Counted from the first letter of the stretch, positions 26,527 through 35,423 are shown. The stretch: DNA of 64,000 nucleotides from Clostridium simiarum (GCF_018919175.1 NZ_JAHLQL010000001.1:1632837-1696836), one strand, 5' to 3'. Numbers and translations: made by a program. Notes: generated by a model from the sequence alone, not told the origin.

Positions 26527-27257
26527 TTAAGTTCTTTAATTGAGTTTACTAACATTTCAATTACTATAAACATTCCTATTCGTGATATACTGTCATTAAA
26601 TTTAGTTTCTGTATCACTAGATACACAGTGCAAAGTATAATCACTAATTCTTGATAACTCATTATTTCCAAATGAAGTTATGGCAATTGTTCTGCATCCT
26701 TTTACCTTAGCGATGTTAGCTGCCTCTAATATTTTTTCTGTATTACCTGATAAAGAAATTAAGATAACTAATTCATCACTATCTAATGTATTTGCTACTA
26801 AAGTGAGTAAGTTATAATCTTTAATAAAAATACATTTAATCCCCAAGGTTAGTAATATATGATTTAAATAGTAACCTGCTGCTTTACTTGTACCTCTTGC
26901 TAAAACATATACAGTTTTAGCTTCTATAATCTCTCTAGAAATTTTTTTATATAAATCTGCTTCTATAACTACAAAAGTTTTTTCAATATTTTGTTTTAAT
27001 CCATATTGAAAATCTTCTAAAACCTTTATATCCTCCTCTGGATTATTATTTGATTTTAGAAAATATTTTAAATCTGAGAAACCTTCAAATCCTAATTTTT
27101 GTGATAAATTAATAATTACAGTTTTAGAAGTAAATGTCTCCTTAGCTAAATCATTTATTTTCATCTTTATTACCTTTTGTTGATTAGCATAAATATATGT
27201 AAATACCTTCTGTTCACTATTAGTTAATTTGCTAAATAATTTAGATAAATTCTCCAT
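26517..27257 (-). CDS. MurR/RpiR-family transcriptional regulator, 246 aa
   Basis: Residues 1-75 form the HTH_6 domain (KINDLAKETFTSKTVIINLS, GFEGFSDLKYFL). Residues about 105-235 form a SIS sugar-phosphate-binding domain (VYVLARGTSKAAGYYLNHIL, LVILISLSGNTEKILEAA). RpiR proteins sense phosphorylated sugars and control sugar uptake operons. This one sits directly upstream of the alpha-glucoside PTS and glucosidase genes on the same strand, with a terminator between, so it is probably their activator or repressor (GlvR-like). A TTGCAT-N18-TATAAT promoter is seen at 27401-27372. Confidence 0.9.
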   Translation of the reverse strand: MENLSKLFSKLTNSEQKVFTYIYANQQKVIKMKINDLAKETFTSKTVIINLSQKLGFEGFSDLKYFLKSNNNPEEDIKVLEDFQYGLKQNIEKTFVVIEADLYKKISREIIEAKTVYVLARGTSKAAGYYLNHILLTLGIKCIFIKDYNLLTLVANTLDSDELVILISLSGNTEKILEAANIAKVKGCRTIAITSFGNNELSRISDYTLHCVSSDTETKFNDSISRIGMFIVIEMLVNSIKELNKK

Positions 27258-27371
27258 AAAAACTCCCTACTTTTTAAAACTACAAATTATGTCACAAACT
27301 AAATCTCCAATCTTTTACTAAATATAATAATACATTGTTTTTAATATTTGTTATTTGCATTATTATCTGTG

Positions 27372-27401
27372 ATTATATCATAACTTTTGTTTTAAATGCA
27401 A
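27372..27401 (-). promoter_or_regulatory. Putative promoter of the rpiR-type gene
   Basis: Minus strand TTGCAT (27401-27396), 18-base spacer, TATAAT (27377-27372). The remainder of the 27258-27562 gap shows no gene. Confidence 0.5.
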
Positions 27402-27562
27402 TTCTATAGGATCTAGCCACTTTGTTCATTATTATATTAAAGCTTTTTTATTAATTTCTTTTATTGTATTATATAAAAATTTAGATTTTCACACAGATTG
27501 TTGGGTACTCCAAAAATAATAAATGTAGATTGTAAATCAATCCACCTTTTTTGTTTAGTTTA

Positions 27563-28648
27563 TTATTTTGATATCACAATGCGAGTATTACTAATCTTTT
27601 CATAAAAAAATCTATTTTTCTTAATAACGCAAAGTGTTGCATGAATTAGAATTAATAAGATTACTACAAATTGTATTATATTTATAACAGTAATTGCATA
27701 ACTAACTGCAGTATCTTGATTTAATGTAGCTGCAGCAAATAGAATTTTGTTAAGTCCAAATATTCCAAAATACAAAACACCATATCTTATAAATACTTCT
27801 TTAAATCTTAATTTATTTTCTTGCCCTTTTACTCTTATACTTGTAAGCCATTTACCAATAGTCTTACCATTAGTAAAATAAACAATTAAAATGAAGTATG
27901 TAAAAAATACTATTCCTTCTAAAATAATATTTTCGTTTATCTTTGGAATTAAACCAATTAAAAATGTATCTATAAAAAATGCTAAAATTCTTCTAAAATA
28001 GCTTACTCTTATTTCTTCAAAGTTTACGTTATTATCAATTTCATTTGTATTGGGAAGAAAAAAAGCAAATATTGGAGTTATCAAATATCCAATATAACCA
28101 CTAAAAGTATTTAAAAACAAATCATCAATATCAAAAACTCTATAAGGAGCATTGTAAATACCGAATAATGCTGTAATCTGTGTTATTTCAAAAAATAATG
28201 AAACTAGAAAAGTAATAGCTAAGGTTTTCTTTAAATCTTTTTTGAAATAATATCTCAAATAAATACCCAGTGGAGTAAGTAAAATCCCATTAAAAGCTGC
28301 TTGTATAAAAGCTCTTTCAGTTAACAAATATTTATATGTTGAGGGGTCAGTTAGAACCGATTTCGTTTCTTTAAATATGTCACTAATAAACCTAAAAGGT
28401 ACTAGACTATAATACTGAGTGCCAGGGGCTTGCAAACTTTTTATATCTCTTGTTCTTGGTAAAGGTAAAATTACTAAATAATAAGCTGTAATTAAATATA
28501 ATAAAAAAGAATATAAAATAAAAACTCTAAATTTATTTATATATCCGTGCTTTTTATATTGATAAATTGCAAAAGGAAATGTAAAAAATAAAGCTATAAA
28601 TGGAAATGTGATAAAAGCAATTTTTATAGGAAATAAATATTCTTGCAT
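27563..28648 (-). CDS. VanZ-like/RDD fusion membrane protein, 361 aa
   Basis: Residues about 1-200 match the VanZ family: several membrane segments, YYLVILPLPRTRD, YSLVPFRFI and LSLFFEITQ-type segments. From about residue 215 an RDD domain follows (SYFRRILAFFIDTFLIGLIP, GKTIGKWLTSIRVKG). VanZ proteins are linked to low-level teicoplanin or lipoglycopeptide tolerance, and RDD domains to ion transport or membrane stress. The substrate or mechanism of the fusion is unknown. An ATG at 28672 is in frame, but AGGAGG lies between it and the ATG at 28648, which is therefore the start. Confidence 0.85.
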   Translation of the reverse strand: MQEYLFPIKIAFITFPFIALFFTFPFAIYQYKKHGYINKFRVFILYSFLLYLITAYYLVILPLPRTRDIKSLQAPGTQYYSLVPFRFISDIFKETKSVLTDPSTYKYLLTERAFIQAAFNGILLTPLGIYLRYYFKKDLKKTLAITFLVSLFFEITQITALFGIYNAPYRVFDIDDLFLNTFSGYIGYLITPIFAFFLPNTNEIDNNVNFEEIRVSYFRRILAFFIDTFLIGLIPKINENIILEGIVFFTYFILIVYFTNGKTIGKWLTSIRVKGQENKLRFKEVFIRYGVLYFGIFGLNKILFAAATLNQDTAVSYAITVINIIQFVVILLILIHATLCVIKKNRFFYEKISNTRIVISK

Positions 28649-28716
28649 GAAGATCCTCCTCAATATTTTCAATAATTAAAAAATATAAATAAAATAGTGT
28701 TACTCTAAAAATCATA

Positions 28717-28740
28717 ATCCTCTGATAATTTTCAGAGGAT
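28717..28740. repeat. ATCCTCTGA/TCAGAGGAT hairpin in a gene-poor gap
   Basis: A perfect 9-bp stem upstream of the VanZ-RDD gene. The surrounding 28649-29007 stretch contains no gene I can support. It could be a weak terminator or a leader structure. Confidence 0.4.
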
Positions 28741-29007
28741 AACCCCTTTAAGCATAACTTCCCCTGTAATTATAACAAATAAACATACTATTATAAGTGC
28801 ATTTTTCCTTTTATTATGGCATCTTTTTTATTATTATTTCATTTTATTATAGGTATTCAACCTTAACTTATGATAACTCCAATATTAAATAATCCTTAAT
28901 TTATTTACTTACAGAGTTTTACTATATTCTATTTTTCTTTCTACTTATTTAATAAAAGATAGCTTTCCTCCGGTAATTTTTACAAAATACTTCTGAACTA
29001 ATTGAAG

Positions 29008-29044
29008 AAAAAACTACCAAGTTATAATCACTTGATAGTTTTTA
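29008..29044 (-). terminator. Rho-independent terminator of the two-component operon
   Basis: AAAAACTA-C-CAAG pairs with CTTG-A-TAGTTTTT, with a T-run on the minus strand. It lies about 40 bases beyond the small open frame that follows the kinase. Confidence 0.8.
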
Positions 29045-29082
29045 AATATATTGAATAAATGCTTATCTAATATATAGGATTA

Positions 29083-29166
29083 CTAAAACTTAACAAGTAT
29101 AATTCCAATACTCATCAAGAGTATAATAGTAATTCTTCTAATAGGTATTTTTCTTTTTAGCGTAAT
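29083..29166 (-). CDS. Possible 27-aa basic membrane peptide with ATT start, downstream of the kinase
   Basis: Directly after the kinase stop, and in the same frame, the minus strand stays open for 27 codons encoding TLKRKIPIRRITIILLMSIG and then IILVKF: a Lys/Arg-rich start and one hydrophobic segment, then TAG. No ATG, GTG or TTG lies at its head, but GGAGGG sits 7 bases before an ATT codon that could initiate, as in infC. Alternatively it is a C-terminal extension of the kinase reached by stop read-through, or a relic. A terminator follows at 29044. No homologue is known to me. Confidence 0.35.
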   Translation of the reverse strand: MTLKRKIPIRRITIILLMSIGIILVKF

Positions 29167-30408
29167 TTACAAACCCTCCCTATTTAATTCTATGTTGATT
29201 ATAAACTTGTCAGTTTCGTTTTCCGCCCAAATCTTTCCACCATGCAATTCTACTATATTTTTTGCAATAGCTAATCCTAATCCTGATCCTGAAACTTCTG
29301 AGTTTCTTGATTCATCTGTCCTATAAAATCTATTAAATACTTTTTCTAGGTCTTTTTCTAAAATTTTATCAACTCTATTTTCAAAGCTTATAATAACATT
29401 TTCATCATTTTCATATAAATTTATATTTACATCGCTTCCTTCAACACCGTATTTAATAGCATTTCCTATAATATTTTCAAAGACTCTTGCTATTTTGCTA
29501 GGATCCACTAATAACTCCACTTTGCTATTTTCAAAATTTTTCTTAAAGCCTATATATCTTTCTTTTGCTTGAATTGAAAGTTCACCTATGCTTTGCTCTA
29601 TTATTTCTATTATATTAACTTTCACTTTTTTAAGTTTAATGCCACCACTTTCAAGCTTAGAATACTCAAATAGATCATCTATTAAAACCTTTAGTTTTTT
29701 AGAATTTTCTAAAGAAATTTTTGCATATTTATCTTTATCTTCAAAACTCGTGTTATCATCTGCTGCAAGCTGAATGTACCCAATCAATGCTGTAAGAGGC
29801 GTTCTTAAATCATGAGATACATTTGTTATAAGCTCACTTTTTAATCTTTCCACAGCTCTTTCTTCTTCTATTTTATTTTTTAGATTAGTAGACATATTAT
29901 TTATTTCCCCTGCTAAAGTTGCTAATTCATCATAGCCTTCAACTCTTATTTTGTAATCTAAATTCCCCTCAGAAATTTTATTTATACCACTATACATATA
30001 TTTTATATATTCAGTTCTTGTTCTAATTAATAAATAAATTAATATTAAAACAATTATCATATTTGAAACTGATTTTATAAGAATAATACCTAAAATAACA
30101 GTAGCTAATAGTTCTCTTGTTACACTTCCAAATATTATTTTTTTAACTCTGTTTTTCAATTTTAACTCATCATATCCATTTAAATCTATTGTATTTTCTA
30201 AACTTCCTTGAGAAATTGTTTTTATATAGTTACTTTTTCTTATATACAATAAGTAAATTAATATTATAATTATATATATTATTATATCTGATATGGGACT
30301 TGGTATAAAAGATACAATTAATGCCACAAAAGCAAAACTTAAAATAATAGTTAAGAATAGTTCTCTTGTTACACTTCCAAATATTAATTTCTTAATTCTA
30401 TTTTTCAA
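29167..30408 (-). CDS. Sensor histidine kinase with duplicated membrane/HAMP module, 413 aa
   Basis: The C-terminal half is a standard kinase: HAMP-like segment, HisKA with His199 in TNVSHDLRTPLT, then HATPase motifs GNAIKYG and GSGLGLAIAKNIVELHGG. The N-terminal region is an internal duplication: residues 2-82 and 85-162 both run from a KNRxKKxIFGSVTREL block through two membrane segments to a GYDEL block. The protein thus has four membrane segments and two HAMP-like linkers, and almost no external loop, so it probably senses within the membrane. It begins at TTG, overlapping the regulator gene by 11 bases. Confidence 0.9.
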   Translation of the reverse strand: MKNRIKKLIFGSVTRELFLTIILSFAFVALIVSFIPSPISDIIIYIIIILIYLLYIRKSNYIKTISQGSLENTIDLNGYDELKLKNRVKKIIFGSVTRELLATVILGIILIKSVSNMIIVLILIYLLIRTRTEYIKYMYSGINKISEGNLDYKIRVEGYDELATLAGEINNMSTNLKNKIEEERAVERLKSELITNVSHDLRTPLTALIGYIQLAADDNTSFEDKDKYAKISLENSKKLKVLIDDLFEYSKLESGGIKLKKVKVNIIEIIEQSIGELSIQAKERYIGFKKNFENSKVELLVDPSKIARVFENIIGNAIKYGVEGSDVNINLYENDENVIISFENRVDKILEKDLEKVFNRFYRTDESRNSEVSGSGLGLAIAKNIVELHGGKIWAENETDKFIINIELNREGL

Positions 30409-31093
30409 TTTTATATCCCACTCCCCATACTACCTTTATGTATTTAGGTTCCTTAGGGTTAATCTCAATCTTCTCTCTTATATTTCTTATGTGTACAGCC
30501 ACAGTATTATCTGCATTATTAAAAGGTTCATTCCATACATTATCATAAATTTGTTCTGTACTCATAACCCTACCTCTATTAAGTGCTAAAGTTTCTAATA
30601 TAGAAAATTCTAAGGGAGTAAGCCTAACAAAGACTCCCTCAACAAATACTTCTCTTGATGCTCTATTTATAGTAAGTCCATCAATAATTATCTCATCCTC
30701 ATCTTCTTTTTTCGCTTCATTAAAATTAAAACATCTTCTAAGTTGAGATTTTACTCTTGCAGTAAGTTCTAATGGATTAAAAGGTTTTGTAACGTAATCA
30801 TCAGCTCCAACATTTAACCCTAATATTTTATCACTATCTTCATTCTTAGCAGAAAGCATAATAATAGGAAGTTTTCTTTCTTCTCTAATTTTCAGACACG
30901 TCCTTATTCCATCCAATTTAGGCATCATAATATCTAAAATTATTAAATCAATATCATTGTTTTTAAGTTTTTCTAAGGCATCAATACCATCACAAGCAGT
31001 AATAACCCCTAATCCTTCATTTATTAAATAAATTTCAATTAACTCTCTTATATCTTTTTCATCATCCACTACTAATACTGTATTTTTTTCCAC
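30398..31093 (-). CDS. OmpR-family response regulator, 231 aa
   Basis: A receiver domain (residues 1-120) has the acidic pair Asp10-Asp11, phospho-acceptor Asp54 in LIILDIMMPKLDG and the conserved Lys in VTKPF. A winged-helix DNA-binding domain (about 135-231) contains LTPLEFSILETLALNRGRVM and VHIRNIREKIE. It is the partner of the overlapping histidine kinase and resembles VanR-like regulators. Targets are unknown; the neighbouring VanZ-RDD and glycosyltransferase genes are candidates. GAGGGG precedes the ATG. Confidence 0.93.
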   Translation of the reverse strand: MEKNTVLVVDDEKDIRELIEIYLINEGLGVITACDGIDALEKLKNNDIDLIILDIMMPKLDGIRTCLKIREERKLPIIMLSAKNEDSDKILGLNVGADDYVTKPFNPLELTARVKSQLRRCFNFNEAKKEDEDEIIIDGLTINRASREVFVEGVFVRLTPLEFSILETLALNRGRVMSTEQIYDNVWNEPFNNADNTVAVHIRNIREKIEINPKEPKYIKVVWGVGYKIEK

Positions 31094-31195
31094 GAATTAT
31101 AGCCCCTCTCTTATTAACCATAACCATTTAAGTAATTAATTCATAATATTATTAAAATGCCACGAAACAGTAAATCAAAATTACCCAATTGCAAG

Positions 31196-31245
31196 TTCAA
31201 ACTCTTTTATGAAAATCCACTTTTGGATTTATAAAAGAGTTTGAA
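31196..31245. terminator. Strong hairpin between the membrane glycosyltransferase and the response regulator
   Basis: TTCAAACTCTTTTAT pairs perfectly with ATAAAAGAGTTTGAA (15 bp), with ATCC/GGAT inside. It follows the stop codon of the 414-aa gene by 10 bases. It lacks a clear U-tract, so termination efficiency is uncertain. Confidence 0.6.
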
Positions 31246-31254
31246 TTAAGCTAA

Positions 31255-32499
31255 CTAAGCCTTTAAATTCTGCTTTTTACACCTTTTATCATTAACAGTA
31301 TGTGCCGCAAATAATATTACCAGTGGCATCACAGGATAGGCATATCTTTCAAATGTAAAATAGGGTAAATATATAATATTAAAATAAACTACTACCATAA
31401 TCAAAAACTTAAGATTCAAACTTTTATCCTTATGTTTTATCATACCATAAAGAGCCCAAAATAAAATTACAAGATGATAAAGAATTACAGGAACATATGG
31501 TATTTTAAATACCTTTGCCCAATAAAAAGGAGCTCTCCAAAAATAATAAGTTTTCCCAAAAGTATACCAAGCTATATATTTAAATGGTTCTTTTTTTCCA
31601 TAGGTCTTTAATCTGTCAAGTCCTGCTTTTATTTCATTTTGGTTACTTTCTATTGCATCTTTTCCTTCTACAAAAGGCACTCCCAAACCTTTACTTTGAT
31701 TATAATTAACAAAGGTCCCTTGCAAAAATGGATTTCCACTAGATTTTGTAAACAAAATTACTCTATCAAAAACTTTATAATTTCTTATCCACCAAGGTGT
31801 CATAACGGCACAAAATACAGTTGTTACTACAACAGTATACTTAACTATTTCACTAAAACTATACTTGTTTTTTATCCACATAATTAAAACCAAAAGTGGG
31901 TAAGCAGCAATGGTCGGTCTATATAAACAGGCTACTGCCCAAACAATTCCACCTAATATATATAATTTTAAACTTTTCTTTTCAATTGCATAAATACTTA
32001 TGTAAATTAGAAGCAACAGCAAAAATTTAAAAATAACTTCCATTAAAATAAGGTTTGCTGCATAAATTTCAGCTACATATAGTGCATTCATAAGACATGC
32101 TATTAAAGCTACTTTACTATTAAATACTTTTTTTCCTATTAAAAATAACAAATGTAAGCTTGCTACTTGCAATATTACTTGAAATATTTTAAATGCTATA
32201 ACTCCATTTATCTTACCGAAAATAAACATGAAAAATGAGAGTACAATAGTTAATCCTGGCATTATATAAACCGTGGATTCTCCTACATTGTGATAAGACA
32301 GTATATTGTTATCTACAAACTCCCATGCGCTCCTAATATATCTTACATCATCATTATTAAATTCTTCCATGCTTCCTAAAAGTAGCGAATCTCCATTGGC
32401 AAATACAGAAAAAATAGCTACTGCCATAAAAACTACTTCAATAATTATTAAATAAATCTTTAATCTTTTTTCTTCATTCATATCTCTTAATTTCTTCAT
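31255..32499 (-). CDS. Polytopic membrane glycosyltransferase (GT39/GT83-like), 414 aa
   Basis: About ten to eleven membrane segments. The first external loop contains the acidic NNDDVRYIRSAWEF, which matches the conserved Asp-containing loop of ArnT/PMT-type enzymes that use polyprenyl-phosphate sugars, and LYRPTIAAYPLLVLIMW is a typical internal segment. Such enzymes glycosylate lipids, wall polymers or proteins on the outer face of the membrane. A GT2 gene that could make the lipid-linked sugar lies upstream on the same strand, at 33126-33845. Assignment to a precise family is uncertain. Confidence 0.75.
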   Translation of the reverse strand: MKKLRDMNEEKRLKIYLIIIEVVFMAVAIFSVFANGDSLLLGSMEEFNNDDVRYIRSAWEFVDNNILSYHNVGESTVYIMPGLTIVLSFFMFIFGKINGVIAFKIFQVILQVASLHLLFLIGKKVFNSKVALIACLMNALYVAEIYAANLILMEVIFKFLLLLLIYISIYAIEKKSLKLYILGGIVWAVACLYRPTIAAYPLLVLIMWIKNKYSFSEIVKYTVVVTTVFCAVMTPWWIRNYKVFDRVILFTKSSGNPFLQGTFVNYNQSKGLGVPFVEGKDAIESNQNEIKAGLDRLKTYGKKEPFKYIAWYTFGKTYYFWRAPFYWAKVFKIPYVPVILYHLVILFWALYGMIKHKDKSLNLKFLIMVVVYFNIIYLPYFTFERYAYPVMPLVILFAAHTVNDKRCKKQNLKA

Positions 32500-32799
32500 A
32501 CCCCTTACCCCTTATCCTATTATTAAATCATTACTTTTTATGATGCATTAACCACTTTACAAGATATAAATCTCTTCTACCTTATCCTAATTAAAGCACC
32601 TTATAAAAAATTATAAAAGTCCAATTATTTTTGATATTATTAACCTTTCATTAAGTATAATAAAATCTATATATAATAATTAAATAAAATATTCATTATA
32701 CCTTTTAATGATATCTAAAAATCACTTTTACTCCTTCCAATCTTACATAAAATTTGTTCTATAGCAAAATAAATATACTAATATAAATACCTTATTGTT
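32500..32799. other. A+T-rich gap between glycosyltransferase and DUF2304 genes
   Basis: Three hundred bases with no open frame longer than a few codons behind a ribosome site, and no clear terminator or riboswitch. It probably holds the promoter of the 31255-32499 gene. Confidence 0.4.
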
Positions 32800-33129
32800 T
32801 TATTTTTCTTCAATTCTATCTTTTAATATAGAATTTTCCTGTATAAGTTTCGTTAATTTTTTCTGCATATTAGAAATTACTATCATCAAATAAAAAATCA
32901 TCACTAAGCTAAATATTATACCCATTAAAAACAAAAACGCTGGCGGGTACATTATCCCTGTAACCTTTGCTAAAGATTCTATAATTGTTGAATTCACTGA
33001 AAATATCATTAAAATTAAGCTTACTAAAATCCATAACAAGCCACTCTTAAATTCCAAACTTCTTTTTCGAATAAATATAATACTTATAACTAGGAAAAAA
33101 AGTGAGATCATAAAACAAAATAACTTCAT
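32800..33129 (-). CDS. DUF2304 membrane protein, 109 aa
   Basis: Three membrane segments (about 3-21, 30-47 and 64-88) are followed by a charged C-terminal helix (NMQKKLTKLIQENSILKDRI). FKSGLLWILVSLILMIFS is typical of the DUF2304 family. These proteins usually accompany a GT2 polyprenyl-phosphate sugar transferase and may help flip or channel the lipid-linked sugar. The start codon overlaps the stop of the upstream GT2 gene by ATGA, a clear sign of coupling. Confidence 0.85.
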   Translation of the reverse strand: MKLFCFMISLFFLVISIIFIRKRSLEFKSGLLWILVSLILMIFSVNSTIIESLAKVTGIMYPPAFLFLMGIIFSLVMIFYLMIVISNMQKKLTKLIQENSILKDRIEEK

Positions 33130-33845
33130 TGTAACACCCCTTTTTTACTAGGTTGTATAAGTGAAGCCAAAGTTACTTTTACCATATAATACACAGATTT
33201 TATTGGTGTTATAGAGGATTTTCCTCCTTGCCTTTTATTCATATTAACACTGATTTCTTTCACCTTAAGACCATTTTTTACAGCGTATACTATAGTCTCA
33301 ACTTCTGGATAATCTTGAGGATAATAATTTGCGAAAAGGCTGATTCCTCTTTTGTTAACCATCCTATAACCAGAAGTAGTGTCATAATATGGACTCTTAC
33401 ATAAAAAAGATACAAGTTTTGAAAAGTATTTTATTCCAAGCTTCCTGCATACACTAGGCTTATAATTTGATTTACTAATAAACCTTGAACCAATTACCAT
33501 GTCAGCATTACTCTCATTAAGTTCTTTAGCTAGCCTTCCTAAATCCTTTGAGCTGTGTTGCCCATCCCCATCAATTTGTACCGCTGCATCATAACCATTA
33601 TAAAGTGCATATAAATATCCTGTCTGCATAGCACCACCAATACCTAAGTTACTACTTAAATTTAAAACCCTTGCTCCTGCCTTTTTAGCTTCTAATTCTG
33701 TATTATCCTTTGAACCATCATTTATAACTATAATGTCAAATTTAATATTACTACTTTTTTCAAAATTACTATCTTTAATTGCCTTTACCACTTTATATAT
33801 ATTTTTTTCTTCATTATAAGCTGGAATTATCACTAAACATTTCAT
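33126..33845 (-). CDS. GT2 family glycosyltransferase (polyprenyl-phosphate sugar synthase-like), 239 aa
   Basis: This soluble GT2 enzyme starts LVIIPAYNEEKNI, has VINDGSKDNT and the metal-binding QIDGDGQH (DxD-type), and then SRFISKSNYKPSVCRKLGIK, a pattern close to dolichyl-phosphate mannose synthase. It lacks C-terminal membrane segments, so it works with the DUF2304 protein encoded next. It likely makes a polyprenyl-phosphate sugar used by the membrane glycosyltransferase at 31255-32499. A hairpin AGGAGAA/TTCTCCT lies about 40 bases upstream of the start. Confidence 0.88.
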   Translation of the reverse strand: MKCLVIIPAYNEEKNIYKVVKAIKDSNFEKSSNIKFDIIVINDGSKDNTELEAKKAGARVLNLSSNLGIGGAMQTGYLYALYNGYDAAVQIDGDGQHSSKDLGRLAKELNESNADMVIGSRFISKSNYKPSVCRKLGIKYFSKLVSFLCKSPYYDTTSGYRMVNKRGISLFANYYPQDYPEVETIVYAVKNGLKVKEISVNMNKRQGGKSSITPIKSVYYMVKVTLASLIQPSKKGVLQ

Positions 33846-34042
33846 AATTATATCTAACCCTTTCTTTCAAAACTATAAAGGAGAAAATTTAGCTTCTCCT
33901 AGGAAATGCAAAAAAGAAAAATTATAATTAATAAAAATTCTTTTGACCTTAATTTAATAACTATTTCCATTTATACTAATTATTATAAAGCATATTATTT
34001 AAGAAATACTTAATGAAATTATGAAGATTTAATGAAGATAGC

Positions 34043-34100
34043 TAGGGACGGTTCATAACTTATCACTTTTAATTGTTTAATAAGTTATGAACCGCCCCTA
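34043..34100. repeat. Long imperfect palindrome with TAGGGAC end
   Basis: TAGGGACGGTTCATAACTTA and its right arm form a 21-bp stem with one mismatch around a 16-base loop. It has no U-tract and does not overlap a gene. Its form, and the GTCCCTA end shared with the hairpin at 49205-49248, suggest a dispersed clostridial palindromic repeat. Confidence 0.65.
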
Positions 34101-34140
34101 AATTTTAAAATGCTAAACTAATTCTTTTAATTTAAGTGTC

Positions 34141-34179
34141 ATGACCTTTGAGCAGGTCATTACTGTGACTCCAATCACA
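34141..34179. promoter_or_regulatory. Two adjacent dyads upstream of the cupin gene
   Basis: ATGACCT-TTGAGC-AGGTCAT (34141-34160) is followed 3 bases later by TGTGA-CTCCAA-TCACA (34164-34179). The second has the exact form of a Crp/Fnr-type site. A TATAAT box at 34198-34203 lies downstream, so both sites are placed to control the cupin gene. Confidence 0.5.
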
Positions 34180-34235
34180 CTTTCTAAACAAATAGCATAT
34201 AATAATGTTGTAAGTCTATGAAAGGAATGAACCGT

Positions 34236-34871
34236 ATGTATAATGTTTATCAAACATATCCATGCCCTTATTTCGTGAACAACGCAGACATTATGTATAA
34301 TGCTTTTAGAGGGTATCCATACCCTTACTATGTTGATACACCAATGTATAATCCTGACTTTTCCAATCAGTTTGCTAACCAGTATGTGCCTTTTACTGAT
34401 GAACTAGAGTACGATCCAAGATTTAATTTTTGGCAACCTGAAGCTGATTATGGTTTAATTGAATTGAAGGATTATGGCCCAGATCCCTTTGTAGTTAATA
34501 TCGAGGAAGCTACCAAGCAAAACAATAATTTTCGTACCGCTTTATGGACAGGAGATCATTTGCAACTTACCTTGATGAGCATCGGGGTTGGTGAAGATAT
34601 AGGTTTAGAAGTTCATCCCCATCTTGATCAATTTATACGTATTGAAGAAGGTGAAGGAGTTGTTATGATGGGTGATCGAAGAGATAACTTGAGTTTTCAA
34701 GAAAGAGTATATGATGACTTTGCATTCATTATTCCTGCTGGAAAATGGCATAATCTAATCAATACAGGTGATAAACCAATTAAATTATACTCTATCTATG
34801 CTCCACCTCAGCATCCAAAGGGCACAGTTCATGAAACTAAAGCAATTGCTGAAGCTGCTGAAAAACACTAA
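34236..34871 (+). CDS. Cupin-domain protein with Tyr/Pro-rich N-terminus, 211 aa
   Basis: Residues about 85-195 form a single cupin barrel: EVHPHLDQFIRIEEGEG supplies His/His/Glu metal ligands and AGKWHN the last His. The N-terminal 80 residues are rich in Tyr, Pro and Asn and hold two copies of a YPxPYxV...MYN unit, which recalls spore-coat proteins. Similar cupins occur widely in clostridia without known function. ATG codons at 34218 and 34227 are in frame, but AAAGGA is about 9 bases before the ATG at 34236, so that start is preferred. It is followed by its own terminator. Confidence 0.82.
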   Translation: MYNVYQTYPCPYFVNNADIMYNAFRGYPYPYYVDTPMYNPDFSNQFANQYVPFTDELEYDPRFNFWQPEADYGLIELKDYGPDPFVVNIEEATKQNNNFRTALWTGDHLQLTLMSIGVGEDIGLEVHPHLDQFIRIEEGEGVVMMGDRRDNLSFQERVYDDFAFIIPAGKWHNLINTGDKPIKLYSIYAPPQHPKGTVHETKAIAEAAEKH

Positions 34872-34907
34872 TTTACTAATATAAAAAAGAAAAATTGAAA
34901 AATCTGT

Positions 34908-34956
34908 AAAAACAGCTTTCTATGATTAAATTAATTTATCATAGAAGGCTGTTTTT
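34908..34956 (+). terminator. Rho-independent terminator of the cupin gene
   Basis: AAAAACAGC pairs with GCTGTTTTT, with TTCTATGAT/ATCATAGAA inside, and a T-run ends the right arm. Confidence 0.9.
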
Positions 34957-35084
34957 ATGGTAGGAAGAAAGATTTATATTCCAAATTACTCCTTTATACT
35001 AAATTTTCATTTAAATAACTTTTACCTAAAAATCCAATAGTTGATAATAACATGATATTAGTATATTCTCAATGACTTTTGAAG

Positions 35085-35335
35085 GAACATACATACCATA
35101 AAGTATTTTGTATCAAAGGGATCAAATAAGTAAATTTTCGTGTCAGCCTCACCTTCTCAAAGTTGGCGTCAATCTACTACGCTTAGTGGATCTATCCCTT
35201 GGACATGGCATCCTCAAAAATGTTAGTGGCATCTACCAATACTTCCTTGATTTTTGTTTAACACGCTTTTAAACTGCGCCCTATAAGAGAAAGAACCAGT
35301 AAGTTGACAGATAAAATCCCAATTAATATCTTCAT
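35085..35335 (-). pseudogene. Degraded coding remnant (unrecognised)
   Basis: An ATG at 35335 with GAGG eight bases upstream starts MKILIGILSVNLLVLSLIGR and stops after 25 codons. The same frame then stays open for KIKEVLVDATNIFEDAMSKG before a stop, and a frame change continues IDPLSVVD with two stops and then GEADTKIYLFDPFDTKYFMV. This looks like a small protein gene carrying several stops and a frameshift. I do not recognise the family. It diverges from the TetR/antiporter operon. Confidence 0.35.
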
Positions 35336-35423
35336 ATTATTAACCTCACTTTTTGTTTTATTGAAACTATTATAACAAATGTGACTTAAGACCCATGTTA
35401 AGAAAAACATCACACTTACAATA

